From an uncultured Porphyromonadaceae bacterium (GTDB lineage Bacteria > Bacteroidota > Bacteroidia > Bacteroidales > Muribaculaceae), in assembly GCA_947174335.1 (NCBI GenBank), contig CAMWIM010000003.1, positions 17,116-81,115 of the forward strand: a stretch of 64,000 nt of DNA, in the 5' to 3' direction. The first letter of the stretch is position 1. Each line of letters starts with the position of its first letter. The notes beneath the pieces were generated by a model. It searched no databases, was not told the DNA's origin, and saw only the letters and a list, made by a program, of their open reading frames with translations. The position numbers and the translations under genes were made by a program. Below, piece after piece: positions 27,437 through 36,513 of the stretch.

Positions 27437-28801
27437 TCAGAGAGCATTCTCGATTTCTTCTTCCTCTCCGACCGGGATGTCGGTGTTGACATTACGGCTG
27501 CCGATGAAAGCATAGAAAAGGAGATAGGCAAGCATTGCGATGACAAGCCAGTATGAAGCGAGATAACCGGCTTTACCGGCGATAGCTTCCTGAATGAGAG
27601 GCATTACACCACCACCAACGACCATCATCATAAAGATGCCCGAAGCCTTTGCTGTATATTTTCCGAGACCTTCAACAGCAAGGTTGAAGATACCGCCCCA
27701 CATTACAGAGGTGCAGAGTCCGCAGAGAACGAGCAATGCAGCACTAACCGGTACCAATGCAGTGGTAAATCCGTCTTCAACGCTATATGCAGGCATTGAG
27801 ATGCGGATATCTGACGGCGTGCAGATGGCAGCCAAGATAAGGATTATACCAACCGCCGAAACGGTGATGAGCTGTGTACGGCTTGATACTTTGCCTGAGA
27901 TGACACTCGAAACGAGACGTCCGCAAAGCATGAGCAACCAGTAAACGGCAGCGACTGAACCGGCAACTGCAACTGCATTTTCAGTGATACCTGAAGCATT
28001 GCTGTCAGAGAGATAGAAAATCAACACACCGGGAATTCCAACTTCGATACCGACATAGAAAAAGATACCTATCACACCGAGAACAGTGTGGCGGAAGCTC
28101 CACGGACTGTGAGACATTTTAACTTTGCTCACAGAGTTAGCCTGCTGAGGTTCAGGTATCTGAACGAACCAGATAACGAGGAAAGCGACAACAAACACAC
28201 CCATTGCGATGAACAAGAGCGGGAGCACGTCGCTCATACCGGTTGAAGCTGTAACCTGACCGATGAGGATTCCGACCAAAAGCGGAGTGAGAGTAGCGGC
28301 AAGTGAGTTGCACGAACCACCGATTTGAATGAACTGGTTACCGCGGTTGCCACCACCACCAAGATTGTTGAGCATCGGGTTTACGACAGTGTTGAGCATA
28401 CAAACACAAAAACCGCAGATAAATGCACCGAGAAGATAGATTACATAATTAAGATGTACCATGTTTTCACCAACGGCAAAAACATTGGTTTCAAGGCCAA
28501 TCTGGCTTGAAAGGAATTGAAGGAAAAGACCGAAGATACCGATTGCAATAGCCAGGAGAGCAGTCTTTTTATATCCGATTTTTACAAGAAGATTACCTGC
28601 CGGAATACCCATGAAAAGGTAGGCAAGGAAGTTCATCATGTTTCCGACCATACCCGACCAGTCATATTGGTTTTTCCAGATTGTACCGAAAGGAGCGGCA
28701 AGGTTAGTCACAAAAGCGATCATCGCAAAAAGGAAAAACATCGTCACGATAGCGATGTTTGCCCCTTTTACCTGAGGCTGAGAAGCTGTGTTAGTTGACA
28801 T
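27437..28801 (-). CDS. MFS sugar transporter, FucP/GluP type
   Basis: Major facilitator protein of 454 residues with about twelve hydrophobic segments. Features of the fucose/glucose permease branch are FFLFAMIAFVTNLAAPFG, the MNFLAYLFMGIPAGNLLVKIGYKK loop region (cytoplasmic G-x-x-x-D/K-type motif) and the CMLNTVVNPMLNNLGGGGNRGNQ segment. It likely imports a hexose with protons across the inner membrane. The sugar cannot be told. It stands alone, with its own promoter and no adjacent kinase. Confidence 0.87.
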   Translation of the reverse strand: MSTNTASQPQVKGANIAIVTMFFLFAMIAFVTNLAAPFGTIWKNQYDWSGMVGNMMNFLAYLFMGIPAGNLLVKIGYKKTALLAIAIGIFGLFLQFLSSQIGLETNVFAVGENMVHLNYVIYLLGAFICGFCVCMLNTVVNPMLNNLGGGGNRGNQFIQIGGSCNSLAATLTPLLVGILIGQVTASTGMSDVLPLLFIAMGVFVVAFLVIWFVQIPEPQQANSVSKVKMSHSPWSFRHTVLGVIGIFFYVGIEVGIPGVLIFYLSDSNASGITENAVAVAGSVAAVYWLLMLCGRLVSSVISGKVSSRTQLITVSAVGIILILAAICTPSDIRISMPAYSVEDGFTTALVPVSAALLVLCGLCTSVMWGGIFNLAVEGLGKYTAKASGIFMMMVVGGGVMPLIQEAIAGKAGYLASYWLVIAMLAYLLFYAFIGSRNVNTDIPVGEEEEIENAL

Positions 28802-28852
28802 TGTGATTGTTTATTTAAGTTGATAAGTATTATATTTACAGGTATTGTCCGG

Positions 28853-28860
28853 CAAATTTA
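28853..28860 (-). promoter_or_regulatory. -7 box of the MFS gene
   Basis: CAAATTTA on the plus strand reads TAAATTTG on the minus strand, 52 nt upstream of the start codon. Confidence 0.5.
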
Positions 28861-28905
28861 AGTAAAAATGTCTGATAATTTCACAATTTAACGCAGAATT
28901 TTTAT

Positions 28906-29586
28906 TTAATATTGACGAGAACCAAAAATATCGTTACCGATGCGCACGTGAGTGGCACCGTTTTTGATGGCAAGCTGATAATCGCCGCTCATCCCCATCG
29001 AAATAATATCAAAGCGTTGTAAATCAGGTGCTATTTCAAGAATTTTACGTCGAGTGTCGGCAATCAGTTTGAAATCTTCCTCGATGCGTGCAACATCATC
29101 AGTGTTTGATGCCATACCCATAACTCCGCATAAATGAGTAGCTTTCAAATTCTCAAATTTGCGGGCACGGAAATAGTCGAGGAGTTCATCGGGCGAGAAA
29201 CCAAATTTTGTTTCTTCCTTTGCCACATGGAGCTGGAGTAAAACATCTGTCACCACACCCTTACGAGCCGACTCGGCATCAATCAAATCAAGCAGACGTT
29301 CTGAATCGACACTCTCGATCATCGAAACGTTACCGACAAGTTTCCGCACCTTGTTTGTTTGCAGGTGACCTATAAAATGCCACACGATATCATCGGGCAA
29401 CACCCCTACTTTATCAAGCAACTCATCGACACGGCTCTCTCCAAAGACGCGTTGCCCGGCTTCGTATGCCTCGGCAACAGTCTCGGCAGGGTGAAACTTA
29501 GATACAGCTACGAGCTTGACGTTCAAAGGGTCAAGCTCGTGGTGGTATCTTAAAATATTTTGTTTGATGTCAACGCCTGACGTCAT
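28906..29586 (-). CDS. YggS-family PLP homeostasis protein
   Basis: Single-domain PLP-binding TIM-barrel protein of the YggS/PROSC family, implicated in vitamin B6 homeostasis rather than catalysis. The PLP lysine is in VAVSKFHPAE near residue 29, followed by FGESRVDEL and WHFIGHLQTNK. The C-terminal SMGMSGDYQLAIKNGATHVRIG binds the cofactor phosphate in the family. The 226 residues are full length. It starts 2 nt after the DUF4494 gene, a pairing I recall in other Bacteroidales. Confidence 0.93.
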   Translation of the reverse strand: MTSGVDIKQNILRYHHELDPLNVKLVAVSKFHPAETVAEAYEAGQRVFGESRVDELLDKVGVLPDDIVWHFIGHLQTNKVRKLVGNVSMIESVDSERLLDLIDAESARKGVVTDVLLQLHVAKEETKFGFSPDELLDYFRARKFENLKATHLCGVMGMASNTDDVARIEEDFKLIADTRRKILEIAPDLQRFDIISMGMSGDYQLAIKNGATHVRIGNDIFGSRQY

Positions 29587-29588
29587 AA

Positions 29589-30020
29589 TCAGCCTTTTTT
29601 TGCGTTATAGACATCCATAATCATGGTCTCGTTGATAGAGTGAATTTCAAAGTCACCGAGTGTTCCTTTCATGCCTTCCATAAAGTTGTCGTATGCGCCT
29701 TTGAAATCGTTAGCGGCTACAAGCACCTGACTGATAGTCTTTTTCTCGGCAGCCGTTTTCTCGTCGATTGAAATAAAGGCTACTTTGACAAGATACCAGC
29801 GGTCGGTTGAATCATCAGGAAAAATTTCAACGATTTTAGTTCGTTTCACGGTTGAAACCGAGAACTCTCCACCCAAACGAGGGGTCAATTCCTCAATAGT
29901 ACGGGCTTCGGCTTCGGTGAACGAAAGAGCATCGACCAAATAAGTTTCACTTACTTTCTTAGTCGCGCCGTTTTCCTGAATTTTTTCATATCTAACTTTA
30001 CATTCAAACCACTGTGCCAT
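29589..30020 (-). CDS. DUF4494 domain protein
   Basis: A 143-residue cytosolic protein of the Bacteroidetes-specific DUF4494 family. It opens with WFECKVRYEKI, followed by YLVDALSFTEAEARTIEEL, both typical. No catalytic motif or membrane segment is visible. Its role is unknown. It is transcribed with yggS from a well-formed promoter. Confidence 0.85.
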   Translation of the reverse strand: MAQWFECKVRYEKIQENGATKKVSETYLVDALSFTEAEARTIEELTPRLGGEFSVSTVKRTKIVEIFPDDSTDRWYLVKVAFISIDEKTAAEKKTISQVLVAANDFKGAYDNFMEGMKGTLGDFEIHSINETMIMDVYNAKKG

Positions 30021-30110
30021 AATATTTTACAATTTTAATTTAATTATTCTGATCGGTTTATTTACATCTGCCGTCTCCGTTTAAGAACCATTGATCGGCT
30101 TAATGTGAAG

Positions 30111-30142
30111 CAAAATTACGATTTTTTATTTTACCACACAAA
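30111..30142 (-). promoter_or_regulatory. Promoter of DUF4494-yggS
   Basis: On the minus strand TAATTTTG (plus-strand 30111-30118) has TTTG (30139-30142) 20 nt upstream, a near-complete Bacteroidetes promoter. The leader is about 85 nt. Confidence 0.6.
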
Positions 30143-30197
30143 TCAATATCAACAAAATTACTGACATAAAAAGTTAGCACTTTTCAGCAAAAATTCA

Positions 30198-30205
30198 TAA
30201 CTTTG
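30198..30205 (+). promoter_or_regulatory. -7 box upstream of the LysE-type gene
   Basis: TAACTTTG followed by CA. The ATG lies only 19 nt downstream, so the transcript would have a very short leader. Confidence 0.5.
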
Positions 30206-30224
30206 CATCAACTATGCTCATGCA

Positions 30225-30869
30225 ATGAATTTGCTTCCACAAATAGTAATCAGCGGTCTGCTCATCGGTATACTTATTTCGGCACCGATGGGTCCGATTG
30301 GTATGCTCTGTATTCAACGCACCCTGAACAAAGGACGCTGGCCCGCATTTTTCACAGGAGTAGGAGCCGCTTTTTCAGACCTTATCTACTGTCTGTTAGC
30401 AGGTTTGGGTATGTCATTCATTACCGATTTTATTTCGGCTAATCAAGCCCTGCTACAGCTTTTGGGCAGCATTGTTCTTGCCGGATTTGCCTTTTATCTG
30501 TTCCGCAAAAACCCGACACGGTCTCTCCAAAGTCAAACCGTGCAGCGTAAGCGCAATCTTTTCACCGATTTCGGAACCGGATTTTTGTTCACATTCTCCA
30601 ACCCGCTGATTCTGTTCTTTATCATCGGACTCTTTGCACGATTCAATTTTCTTGTACCCGAATATTTGTATTATCACTACGTGGCAGGTTATGCCGGAAT
30701 CTTTGGCGGAGCATTGCTGTGGTGGTACACAATCACATTTTTTGTCAACAAAGTGCGTGCCCATTTCAACGTGAGGTCAATGTGGATTCTCAACCGAGTA
30801 ATCGCCGTCATCCTCTTTATTATGGCGGCCTTTGGTTGCGTCATGAGTATAAAAAGTTTTATATCTTAA
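30225..30869 (+). CDS. LysE-family exporter
   Basis: Inner-membrane protein of 214 residues with about six hydrophobic segments. The N terminus carries the family motif ISAPMGPIGMLCIQRTL, and a central FTFSNPLILFFIIGL contains the second conserved Asn-Pro. LysE/RhtB proteins export amino acids or related small molecules; the substrate here is unknown. A CBM9-like gene follows after 4 nt. Confidence 0.88.
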   Translation: MNLLPQIVISGLLIGILISAPMGPIGMLCIQRTLNKGRWPAFFTGVGAAFSDLIYCLLAGLGMSFITDFISANQALLQLLGSIVLAGFAFYLFRKNPTRSLQSQTVQRKRNLFTDFGTGFLFTFSNPLILFFIIGLFARFNFLVPEYLYYHYVAGYAGIFGGALLWWYTITFFVNKVRAHFNVRSMWILNRVIAVILFIMAAFGCVMSIKSFIS

Positions 30870-30873
30870 GCCA

Positions 30874-31536
30874 ATGGACACCCCTGCTCCCCTAATTATT
30901 CCGTTTATCGAGAAACTCGACGCCGACAATCTTGCCGAGGCAGCCAAAGTGTTGCAAGATAACGGGTCGCCGACCTCTATCGACTCGGTCAACTGGAAAG
31001 ATCAATATCCCTATCATCCGCTGACATCTTTCTACATCGGGCACAACGGAAAATATATTTTCATCGACTTTTTTGTCAGATGCAACTATCTTCGTGCGGT
31101 CAATACAGCAAACAATTCGCCGGTTGCACAAGACTCGTGTGTCGAATTTTTCGTGTCACCGACAAACGACAATTTCTACTTCAACTTTGAGGTTAACTGC
31201 ATCGGTACAATCAACGCATCGTGTCGCTCGGAGCGAAACAATCCGACACGACTTAACGATGAGCAACTTGCACGTGTGCTCAGATATGCGTCATGTGGAA
31301 CCCGACCATTCAACGAAATCGAAGGACTGTTTTCATGGAATATTACCCTTGCAATTCCGTTTGATTTGCTCGGCATTGAATATAAGGGTGAGCCAATCAA
31401 GATAAAAGCAAACTTTAATAAATGTGCATCAGCGACATCCCAGCCCCACTATCTTTCGTGGGCTCCCATCGACACTCAGGCACCCGATTTTCATCAACCG
31501 AGATGTTTCGGCACTGTAATCATCGCCGGCAAATAA
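30874..31536 (+). CDS. CBM9-like domain protein without signal peptide
   Basis: A 220-residue beta-rich protein resembling the CBM9-like domain (CBM9_2) of Bacteroidetes. Visible pieces are VAQDSCVEFFVSP, FYFNFEVNCIGTINAS and the C-terminal HYLSWAPIDTQAPDFHQPRCFG. Nearly the whole protein is this domain. Unlike secreted glycan-binding proteins it has no signal peptide or lipobox, so it is probably cytosolic. It is coupled to the LysE-type exporter (4 nt gap). Ligand and role are unknown. Confidence 0.75.
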   Translation: MDTPAPLIIPFIEKLDADNLAEAAKVLQDNGSPTSIDSVNWKDQYPYHPLTSFYIGHNGKYIFIDFFVRCNYLRAVNTANNSPVAQDSCVEFFVSPTNDNFYFNFEVNCIGTINASCRSERNNPTRLNDEQLARVLRYASCGTRPFNEIEGLFSWNITLAIPFDLLGIEYKGEPIKIKANFNKCASATSQPHYLSWAPIDTQAPDFHQPRCFGTVIIAGK

Positions 31537-31586
31537 AATCAAGATTAATGATTGTCAAACAATAACTAAATAAATCAAAATAACAG

Positions 31587-32729
31587 ATGAAACTTTTTGA
31601 TGTATATCCCCTCTTTGACATTGAAATAAATCGTGGCAAAGGCTGTCACGTATATGATAATAAAGGAACTGAATACCTTGATCTTTATGGCGGACACGCC
31701 GTAATTTCAATCGGTCACAGCCATCCCCACTATCTCGATGCATTGTCAAAACAAGCCGCCAAGCTCGTTTTTTACAGTAACTCGGTAATAAATCCGCTTC
31801 AAGTCAAATTGGCAGAACGTCTTGGTAAAGTTGCAGGAATCGACGATTACCAGCTTTTCTTGATTAACTCGGGAGCTGAAGCAAACGAAAATGCAATCAA
31901 ACTTGCTTCATTTGTTACCGGACGTAAACGCATAATCGCTTTTGACAAAGCATTTCACGGTCGTACATCGGCTGCTGTTGAAGCTACCGACAATCCTAAG
32001 ATTCAGGCTCCGGTCAATAACAATCAAAACGTTACATTCCTTCCCCTCAACGATATTGAGGCAGTCAAGAAAGAGCTCAACAAAGGCGACGTTGCAGCCG
32101 TAATCGTTGAAGGTATTCAGGGCGTAGGCGGCATACGCATCTCTGATGACGATTTTCTCAAAGAACTTCGCAAAGTCACAAAAGATGCCGGCACCATGCT
32201 CATTCTCGATGAAATCCAGAGCGGCTACGGTCGTTCAGGTCGTTTCTTTGCCCACCAGTATTCAGGCATCAAACCCGATATGATTACAATGGCAAAAGGT
32301 ATCGCCAACGGCTATCCTTCCGCCGCTGTTGCAATCGCCAACGACATCAAACCTGTATATGGTCAACTCGGAACAACCTTTGGCGGTAACCATCTCGGAT
32401 GTGCCGCCGCACTCGCCGTTCTTGATGTTATCGAGGATGAAAAACTGATTGAAAATGCCGAGAAAGTCGGACAATATCTCATCGACAATCTAAAAGGACT
32501 TCCCGGTGTTAAGGAGGTGAGAGGTCGCGGTTTGATGATTGGAATCGAAATGGAGCGTGAAGCTAAAGAGTTGCGTCGCCGACTGATTTTTGACCAACAT
32601 ATTTTCACCGGAGCCGCAGGAACCAACATCATACGCCTTTTGCCACCGCTCTGCGTCACCAAAGAAGATGCCGATCGCTTTATCGAAAGTTTCAAAAAAG
32701 AGCTGAAAAACGAAGGATATGTCGGTTAA
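31587..32729 (+). CDS. argD: Acetylornithine/succinylornithine aminotransferase
   Basis: Class III PLP aminotransferase of arginine synthesis. The 380-residue protein closely follows the Bacteroides ArgD I remember: FDVYPLFDIEINRGKGCHVY at the N terminus, then LYGGHAVISIGHSHPHY, INSGAEANENAIKLASF, FHGRTSAAVEATDNP, the PLP-site region ILDEIQSGYGRSG and the lysine in TMAKGIANGYPSA. In Bacteroidales the acyl group is usually succinyl (established for B. fragilis). No other arg gene is here. Its stop overlaps the ssb start by 11 nt. Confidence 0.9.
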   Translation: MKLFDVYPLFDIEINRGKGCHVYDNKGTEYLDLYGGHAVISIGHSHPHYLDALSKQAAKLVFYSNSVINPLQVKLAERLGKVAGIDDYQLFLINSGAEANENAIKLASFVTGRKRIIAFDKAFHGRTSAAVEATDNPKIQAPVNNNQNVTFLPLNDIEAVKKELNKGDVAAVIVEGIQGVGGIRISDDDFLKELRKVTKDAGTMLILDEIQSGYGRSGRFFAHQYSGIKPDMITMAKGIANGYPSAAVAIANDIKPVYGQLGTTFGGNHLGCAAALAVLDVIEDEKLIENAEKVGQYLIDNLKGLPGVKEVRGRGLMIGIEMEREAKELRRRLIFDQHIFTGAAGTNIIRLLPPLCVTKEDADRFIESFKKELKNEGYVG

Positions 32730-33060
32730 TCGCGTCATATTAGTAGGCAATGTCGGAGCAAAACCGACAGTCAAGATGGTTGAAGGCGGAATGGTTGCAA
32801 ACCTTTCGCTCGCTACAACCGAGCCTCCGCAGACAACGTCAACCGGAGCGGTCATACCTGAACGAACCGAGTGGCACCGTCTTGTTGTATGGGGCAAAAA
32901 TGCCGAATTTACCGAACGTTATGTTGACAAAGGCTGTCGCCTGTATATCGAAGGGAAGCTGAGAACGCGCACATGGCAAGACACCAACGCGCTGAAACAT
33001 TCAGTCACTGAAATTCTCGTCGACAAGCTTGAAATTCTTCAACGACCGACCTCAAACTAA
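32719..33060 (+). CDS. ssb: Short single-stranded DNA-binding protein
   Basis: OB-fold SSB of 113 residues: VNRVILVGNVGAKPTVK at the N terminus, then EWHRLVVWGKNAEFTERYV and LYIEGKLRTRTW. It ends at LEILQRPTSN directly after the OB fold. It therefore lacks the flexible linker and the acidic tip (usually Asp/Glu residues then Pro-Phe) that recruits repair and replication partners. No frameshift after the stop restores a tail. The 11-nt overlap with argD suggests translational coupling. It is probably an accessory paralogue or a tail-less type; the main ssb may be elsewhere. Confidence 0.88.
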   Translation: MSVNRVILVGNVGAKPTVKMVEGGMVANLSLATTEPPQTTSTGAVIPERTEWHRLVVWGKNAEFTERYVDKGCRLYIEGKLRTRTWQDTNALKHSVTEILVDKLEILQRPTSN

Positions 33061-33093
33061 GAAATAATATAATATCAATCAATATCACATTTC

Positions 33094-35112
33094 ATGAAAA
33101 AAAGTAAACAAAAAAATGTCGTTCAATCGGGAGCCGCATTGAATCAGATCGATTCAATTCCGGCTGCTGAACTCGACCCGGTAGAATTACCCGAAAACGC
33201 ATTCCGCGAACTCGGTGCCAATGAGACCTACCGCCCGATGATGCACCCCGATCACGACTATCAGGAAGTGACGCCCTACTCAGTCGGTATGGGTCTGCTC
33301 TTAGCCGTAATCTTTAGTGCGGCAGCCGCCTATCTTGGCTTGAAGGTGGGACAAGTTTTTGAAGCTGCAATTCCCATTGCAATTATCGCCGTCGGTCTTT
33401 CGGGCGCACTAAAGCTCAAAAATCCGATGGGTCAGAATGTAATCATCCAGTCGATCGGAGCTTGCTCGGGCGTAATCGTAGCCGGTGCAATCTTTACCCT
33501 TCCGGCTCTCTACATTCTTCAGGCTACATATCCCGAAATCACTGTAAACTTCCTCGAAGTGTTCCTCAGTTCGCTGTTTGGCGGTGTGCTCGGAATCTTG
33601 TTCTTCATTCCCTTCCGTAAATATTTCGTAAAAGATATGCACGGCAAGTATCCTTTCCCCGAAGCAACCGCAACCACTCAAGTTCTTGCAAGCGGACAGG
33701 CTGCCGGCAACAACGGACAAGCCAAGACACTCGTTATCGCTTCGTTGATCGGTGGTATTTATGACTTTATCGTCGAAACCTTCGGATGGTGGGCAGGAAC
33801 AGTATCGACCTACGCAACCCAATGGGGTCAGGCACTCGCAGCCAAAACAAAACTCGTATTCAGTTGCAACGTGTCGGCTGCCGTTCTCGGTTTGGGATAT
33901 ATCATCGGTATCAAATATGCGTTTATCATCTGTGCCGGTTCATTCTTTGTATGGTGGGTATTGATTCCGGTTATGGGATCGTATGGTGCACCTAACATCT
34001 GTGTAATGAGCCCCGACATGATATTCTCAAACTATGCCCGCATGATTGGTATCGGCGGTATCGCTATGGCAGGTGTGCTCGGTATCATCAAATCATGGCC
34101 TATCATCACTCAGGCTGTCGGTCTTGCCCGCCGTGAGTTCAAAGGTCAGGGCGAGGGAGTGAAAGTACAGCGTTGGCAAATGGACATCTCAATGAAACAC
34201 ATTGTATTTTTCATTGCTATCGCCTTGATCGCCGTGTTCTTTTTCTTCTATATCGGTGTTATCCATAACTTCGTTCAGGCTCTCGTAGCATGGATTGTTG
34301 TGGTTGTTATTGCATTCCTCTTCACGACCGTAGCCGCAAACGCTATCGCTATTGTCGGTACAAACCCTGTTTCGGGAATGACCTTGATGACCCTTATCAT
34401 TGCATCGGCAATCCTTGTTGCAATCGGTCTTAACGGGACATCGGGTATCGTGGCTTCAATGGTTATCGGTGGCGTTGTCTGCACCGCCCTTTCAATGGCA
34501 GGCGGTTTTGTAACCGACCTGAAAATCGGCTATTGGCTTGGGACAACACCCAAACGTCAGGAACAGTGGAAATTCCTCGGCACCCTCGTATCGGCTGCAA
34601 CTGTTGGAGGTGTGATGCTCGTGCTCAATCAGGTTTATGGTTTCACCGGACCTAACGCGCTTGTCGCTCCTCAAGCCAACGCAATGGCAAAGGTTATCGA
34701 ACCGTTGATGATGGGTGGCGAAACTCCCTGGATTCTCTACATGGCAGGTATTGTACTTGCCTTGATACTCAACTGGCTTGGCGTTCCCCCGTTGGCATTC
34801 TGCCTCGGAATGTTCATCCCCTTGCAACTCAATGTTCCGCTTCTCGTGGGCGGTGCTATCGCATATTTTGTTGAACGTTCAACCAAAGACAAAGAGCTTG
34901 CAGCCGCTCGCCGCGACCGCGGTACACTCATCTCATCCGGTCTTATCGCCGGTGGCGCACTCTTCGGTGTGTTTGCCGCTTTGACCCGCTTCTTTGGGTT
35001 TGAATATGTAGCAGGAATTGACGCTACCACCCTTCAGATTGGCGGATGTGTCGCTTATGCTCTCTTGATTATCTATCTCGTTTGGGATAGCTGCAACGCA
35101 AAGAAAAAATAA
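33094..35112 (+). CDS. OPT-family oligopeptide transporter
   Basis: Large inner-membrane transporter of 672 residues with at least fourteen hydrophobic segments. The N-terminal cytosolic part ends in VTPYSVGMGLLLAVIFSAAA, followed by YLGLKVGQVFEAAIPIAI and a PFRKYFVKDMHGKYPFPEA loop, characteristic of the bacterial OPT branch. It likely imports peptides or metal chelates with protons. Substrate is unknown. The MATE gene follows within 6-21 nt depending on its start. Confidence 0.9.
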   Translation: MKKSKQKNVVQSGAALNQIDSIPAAELDPVELPENAFRELGANETYRPMMHPDHDYQEVTPYSVGMGLLLAVIFSAAAAYLGLKVGQVFEAAIPIAIIAVGLSGALKLKNPMGQNVIIQSIGACSGVIVAGAIFTLPALYILQATYPEITVNFLEVFLSSLFGGVLGILFFIPFRKYFVKDMHGKYPFPEATATTQVLASGQAAGNNGQAKTLVIASLIGGIYDFIVETFGWWAGTVSTYATQWGQALAAKTKLVFSCNVSAAVLGLGYIIGIKYAFIICAGSFFVWWVLIPVMGSYGAPNICVMSPDMIFSNYARMIGIGGIAMAGVLGIIKSWPIITQAVGLARREFKGQGEGVKVQRWQMDISMKHIVFFIAIALIAVFFFFYIGVIHNFVQALVAWIVVVVIAFLFTTVAANAIAIVGTNPVSGMTLMTLIIASAILVAIGLNGTSGIVASMVIGGVVCTALSMAGGFVTDLKIGYWLGTTPKRQEQWKFLGTLVSAATVGGVMLVLNQVYGFTGPNALVAPQANAMAKVIEPLMMGGETPWILYMAGIVLALILNWLGVPPLAFCLGMFIPLQLNVPLLVGGAIAYFVERSTKDKELAAARRDRGTLISSGLIAGGALFGVFAALTRFFGFEYVAGIDATTLQIGGCVAYALLIIYLVWDSCNAKKK

Positions 35113-35133
35113 ACTACCGTGCCGTCGATTGAG

Positions 35134-36453
35134 ATGAATAACAAATCAATCAACAGGCAAATATTGGCGCTCGCCGTGCCATCGATTATTGCCAATATCA
35201 CCACTCCGCTTTTAGCGTTGGTCGATACTGCCATAGTCGGTCACATGGGGAGCGCCATGTTTATTGCAGCCATCGCTCTCGGTGGGTCGGTTTTCAACAT
35301 GGTTTACTGGCTCTTCAACTTCCTGAGAATGGGCACAAGCGGCATCACGGCTCAGGAATATGGACGTGGTACCTCGGGGAACACATCGGAAACGCTCACC
35401 CGCTCGCTGTTAATCGCGTTGTCAATCGGAGTTGGCCTGATAATACTGCGTCAACCGATTATCTCCTTAGCCATCGATTTTATGGATCCCGACCCGGCGA
35501 CCGCCGACATTGCCCTCACCTATTGCCATATCCTGATATTCGGAGCACCGGCACTGTTGGCATCATATTCATTCACAGGCTGGTTTATCGGAATGCAAAA
35601 CTCAAAGGCGACGATGTGGATTTCGCTGTTGATAAATGTAACCAACATCGGGGCAAGCCTGTTGCTGGTCTACGGGCTGAAATTCGGAATCAAAGGGGTG
35701 GCTATCGGAACGCTGACTGCTCAATGGATTGGAGCAATCGCGGCTTTCATTATGGCACTTCATAACGGTTACCGATTCAAGCGACACGAAGGTCAGCCGA
35801 TATTTGACCGACAGAAAATCAAACAATTCTTTTCGGTCAACTTTGATATTTTCTTGCGAACTATCTGCCTGATAGCTGTCACTGTTTGGTTTACCCGAAC
35901 CGGTGCACGCCAAGGTACTCTGATGTTGTCGGTAAACGCACTATTGATGCAATTTTTCATCATCTTCTCATATTTTATGGATGGATTTGCGTTTGCCGGA
36001 GAAGCGTTGACCGGAAAATCTATTGGAGCCGGAGACAAATCATTGATGAAGTTGACCGTCAAACACCTGTTTGGCTTTGGAATCGGATTATCCATAATGT
36101 TTTCAATACTTTACACAATCGGTGGCGACCTGTTGCTCAATATTTTGAGCAACGAACAAAACGTTCTGCAAGCATCATCCGATTTCAGATGGTGGGTAGT
36201 GACCGTTCCGCTTGCCGGATTCTCAGCTTTTATATGGGACGGAATCTATATCGGAGCAACCCAAACCAAATGGATGCTCACGGCTGTTTTCAGCGCAATG
36301 GTCGTCTTTTTTGTCACCCTGACAATAACCTATCCGGTTATGGGAAATCACGGGTTGTGGCTCGCTTTTATTAGTTATCTTATAGTCAGAGGTTTAGTCC
36401 TGATCTTGACTTATCGCAAAATTGAGCGGGCACATTTTTATCATCAAAAGTGA
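35134..36453 (+). CDS. MATE-family efflux transporter, DinF-like
   Basis: Multidrug/toxin extrusion family protein of about 439 residues with twelve hydrophobic segments. The N-terminal half has ALVDTAIVGHMGSAMFIAAI and NFLRMGTSGITAQEYG, typical of the DinF branch, which antiports organic compounds against sodium or protons. The ATG at 35134 is chosen; a GTG at 35119 would add MPSIE and lies only 6 nt after the OPT stop. Both starts are possible. Confidence 0.88.
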   Translation: MNNKSINRQILALAVPSIIANITTPLLALVDTAIVGHMGSAMFIAAIALGGSVFNMVYWLFNFLRMGTSGITAQEYGRGTSGNTSETLTRSLLIALSIGVGLIILRQPIISLAIDFMDPDPATADIALTYCHILIFGAPALLASYSFTGWFIGMQNSKATMWISLLINVTNIGASLLLVYGLKFGIKGVAIGTLTAQWIGAIAAFIMALHNGYRFKRHEGQPIFDRQKIKQFFSVNFDIFLRTICLIAVTVWFTRTGARQGTLMLSVNALLMQFFIIFSYFMDGFAFAGEALTGKSIGAGDKSLMKLTVKHLFGFGIGLSIMFSILYTIGGDLLLNILSNEQNVLQASSDFRWWVVTVPLAGFSAFIWDGIYIGATQTKWMLTAVFSAMVVFFVTLTITYPVMGNHGLWLAFISYLIVRGLVLILTYRKIERAHFYHQK

Positions 36454-36474
36454 TAAAACTCCCAAAATAAATTG

Positions 36475-36482
36475 TATCTTTG
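36475..36482 (+). promoter_or_regulatory. -7 box upstream of the Crp-family gene
   Basis: TATCTTTG matches TAnnTTTG. It rules out the TTG at 36472 as a start when this promoter is used, and supports ATG 36514. Confidence 0.5.
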
Positions 36483-36513
36483 TGATATAAATTCTTTTTC
36501 TACTACATCACTT

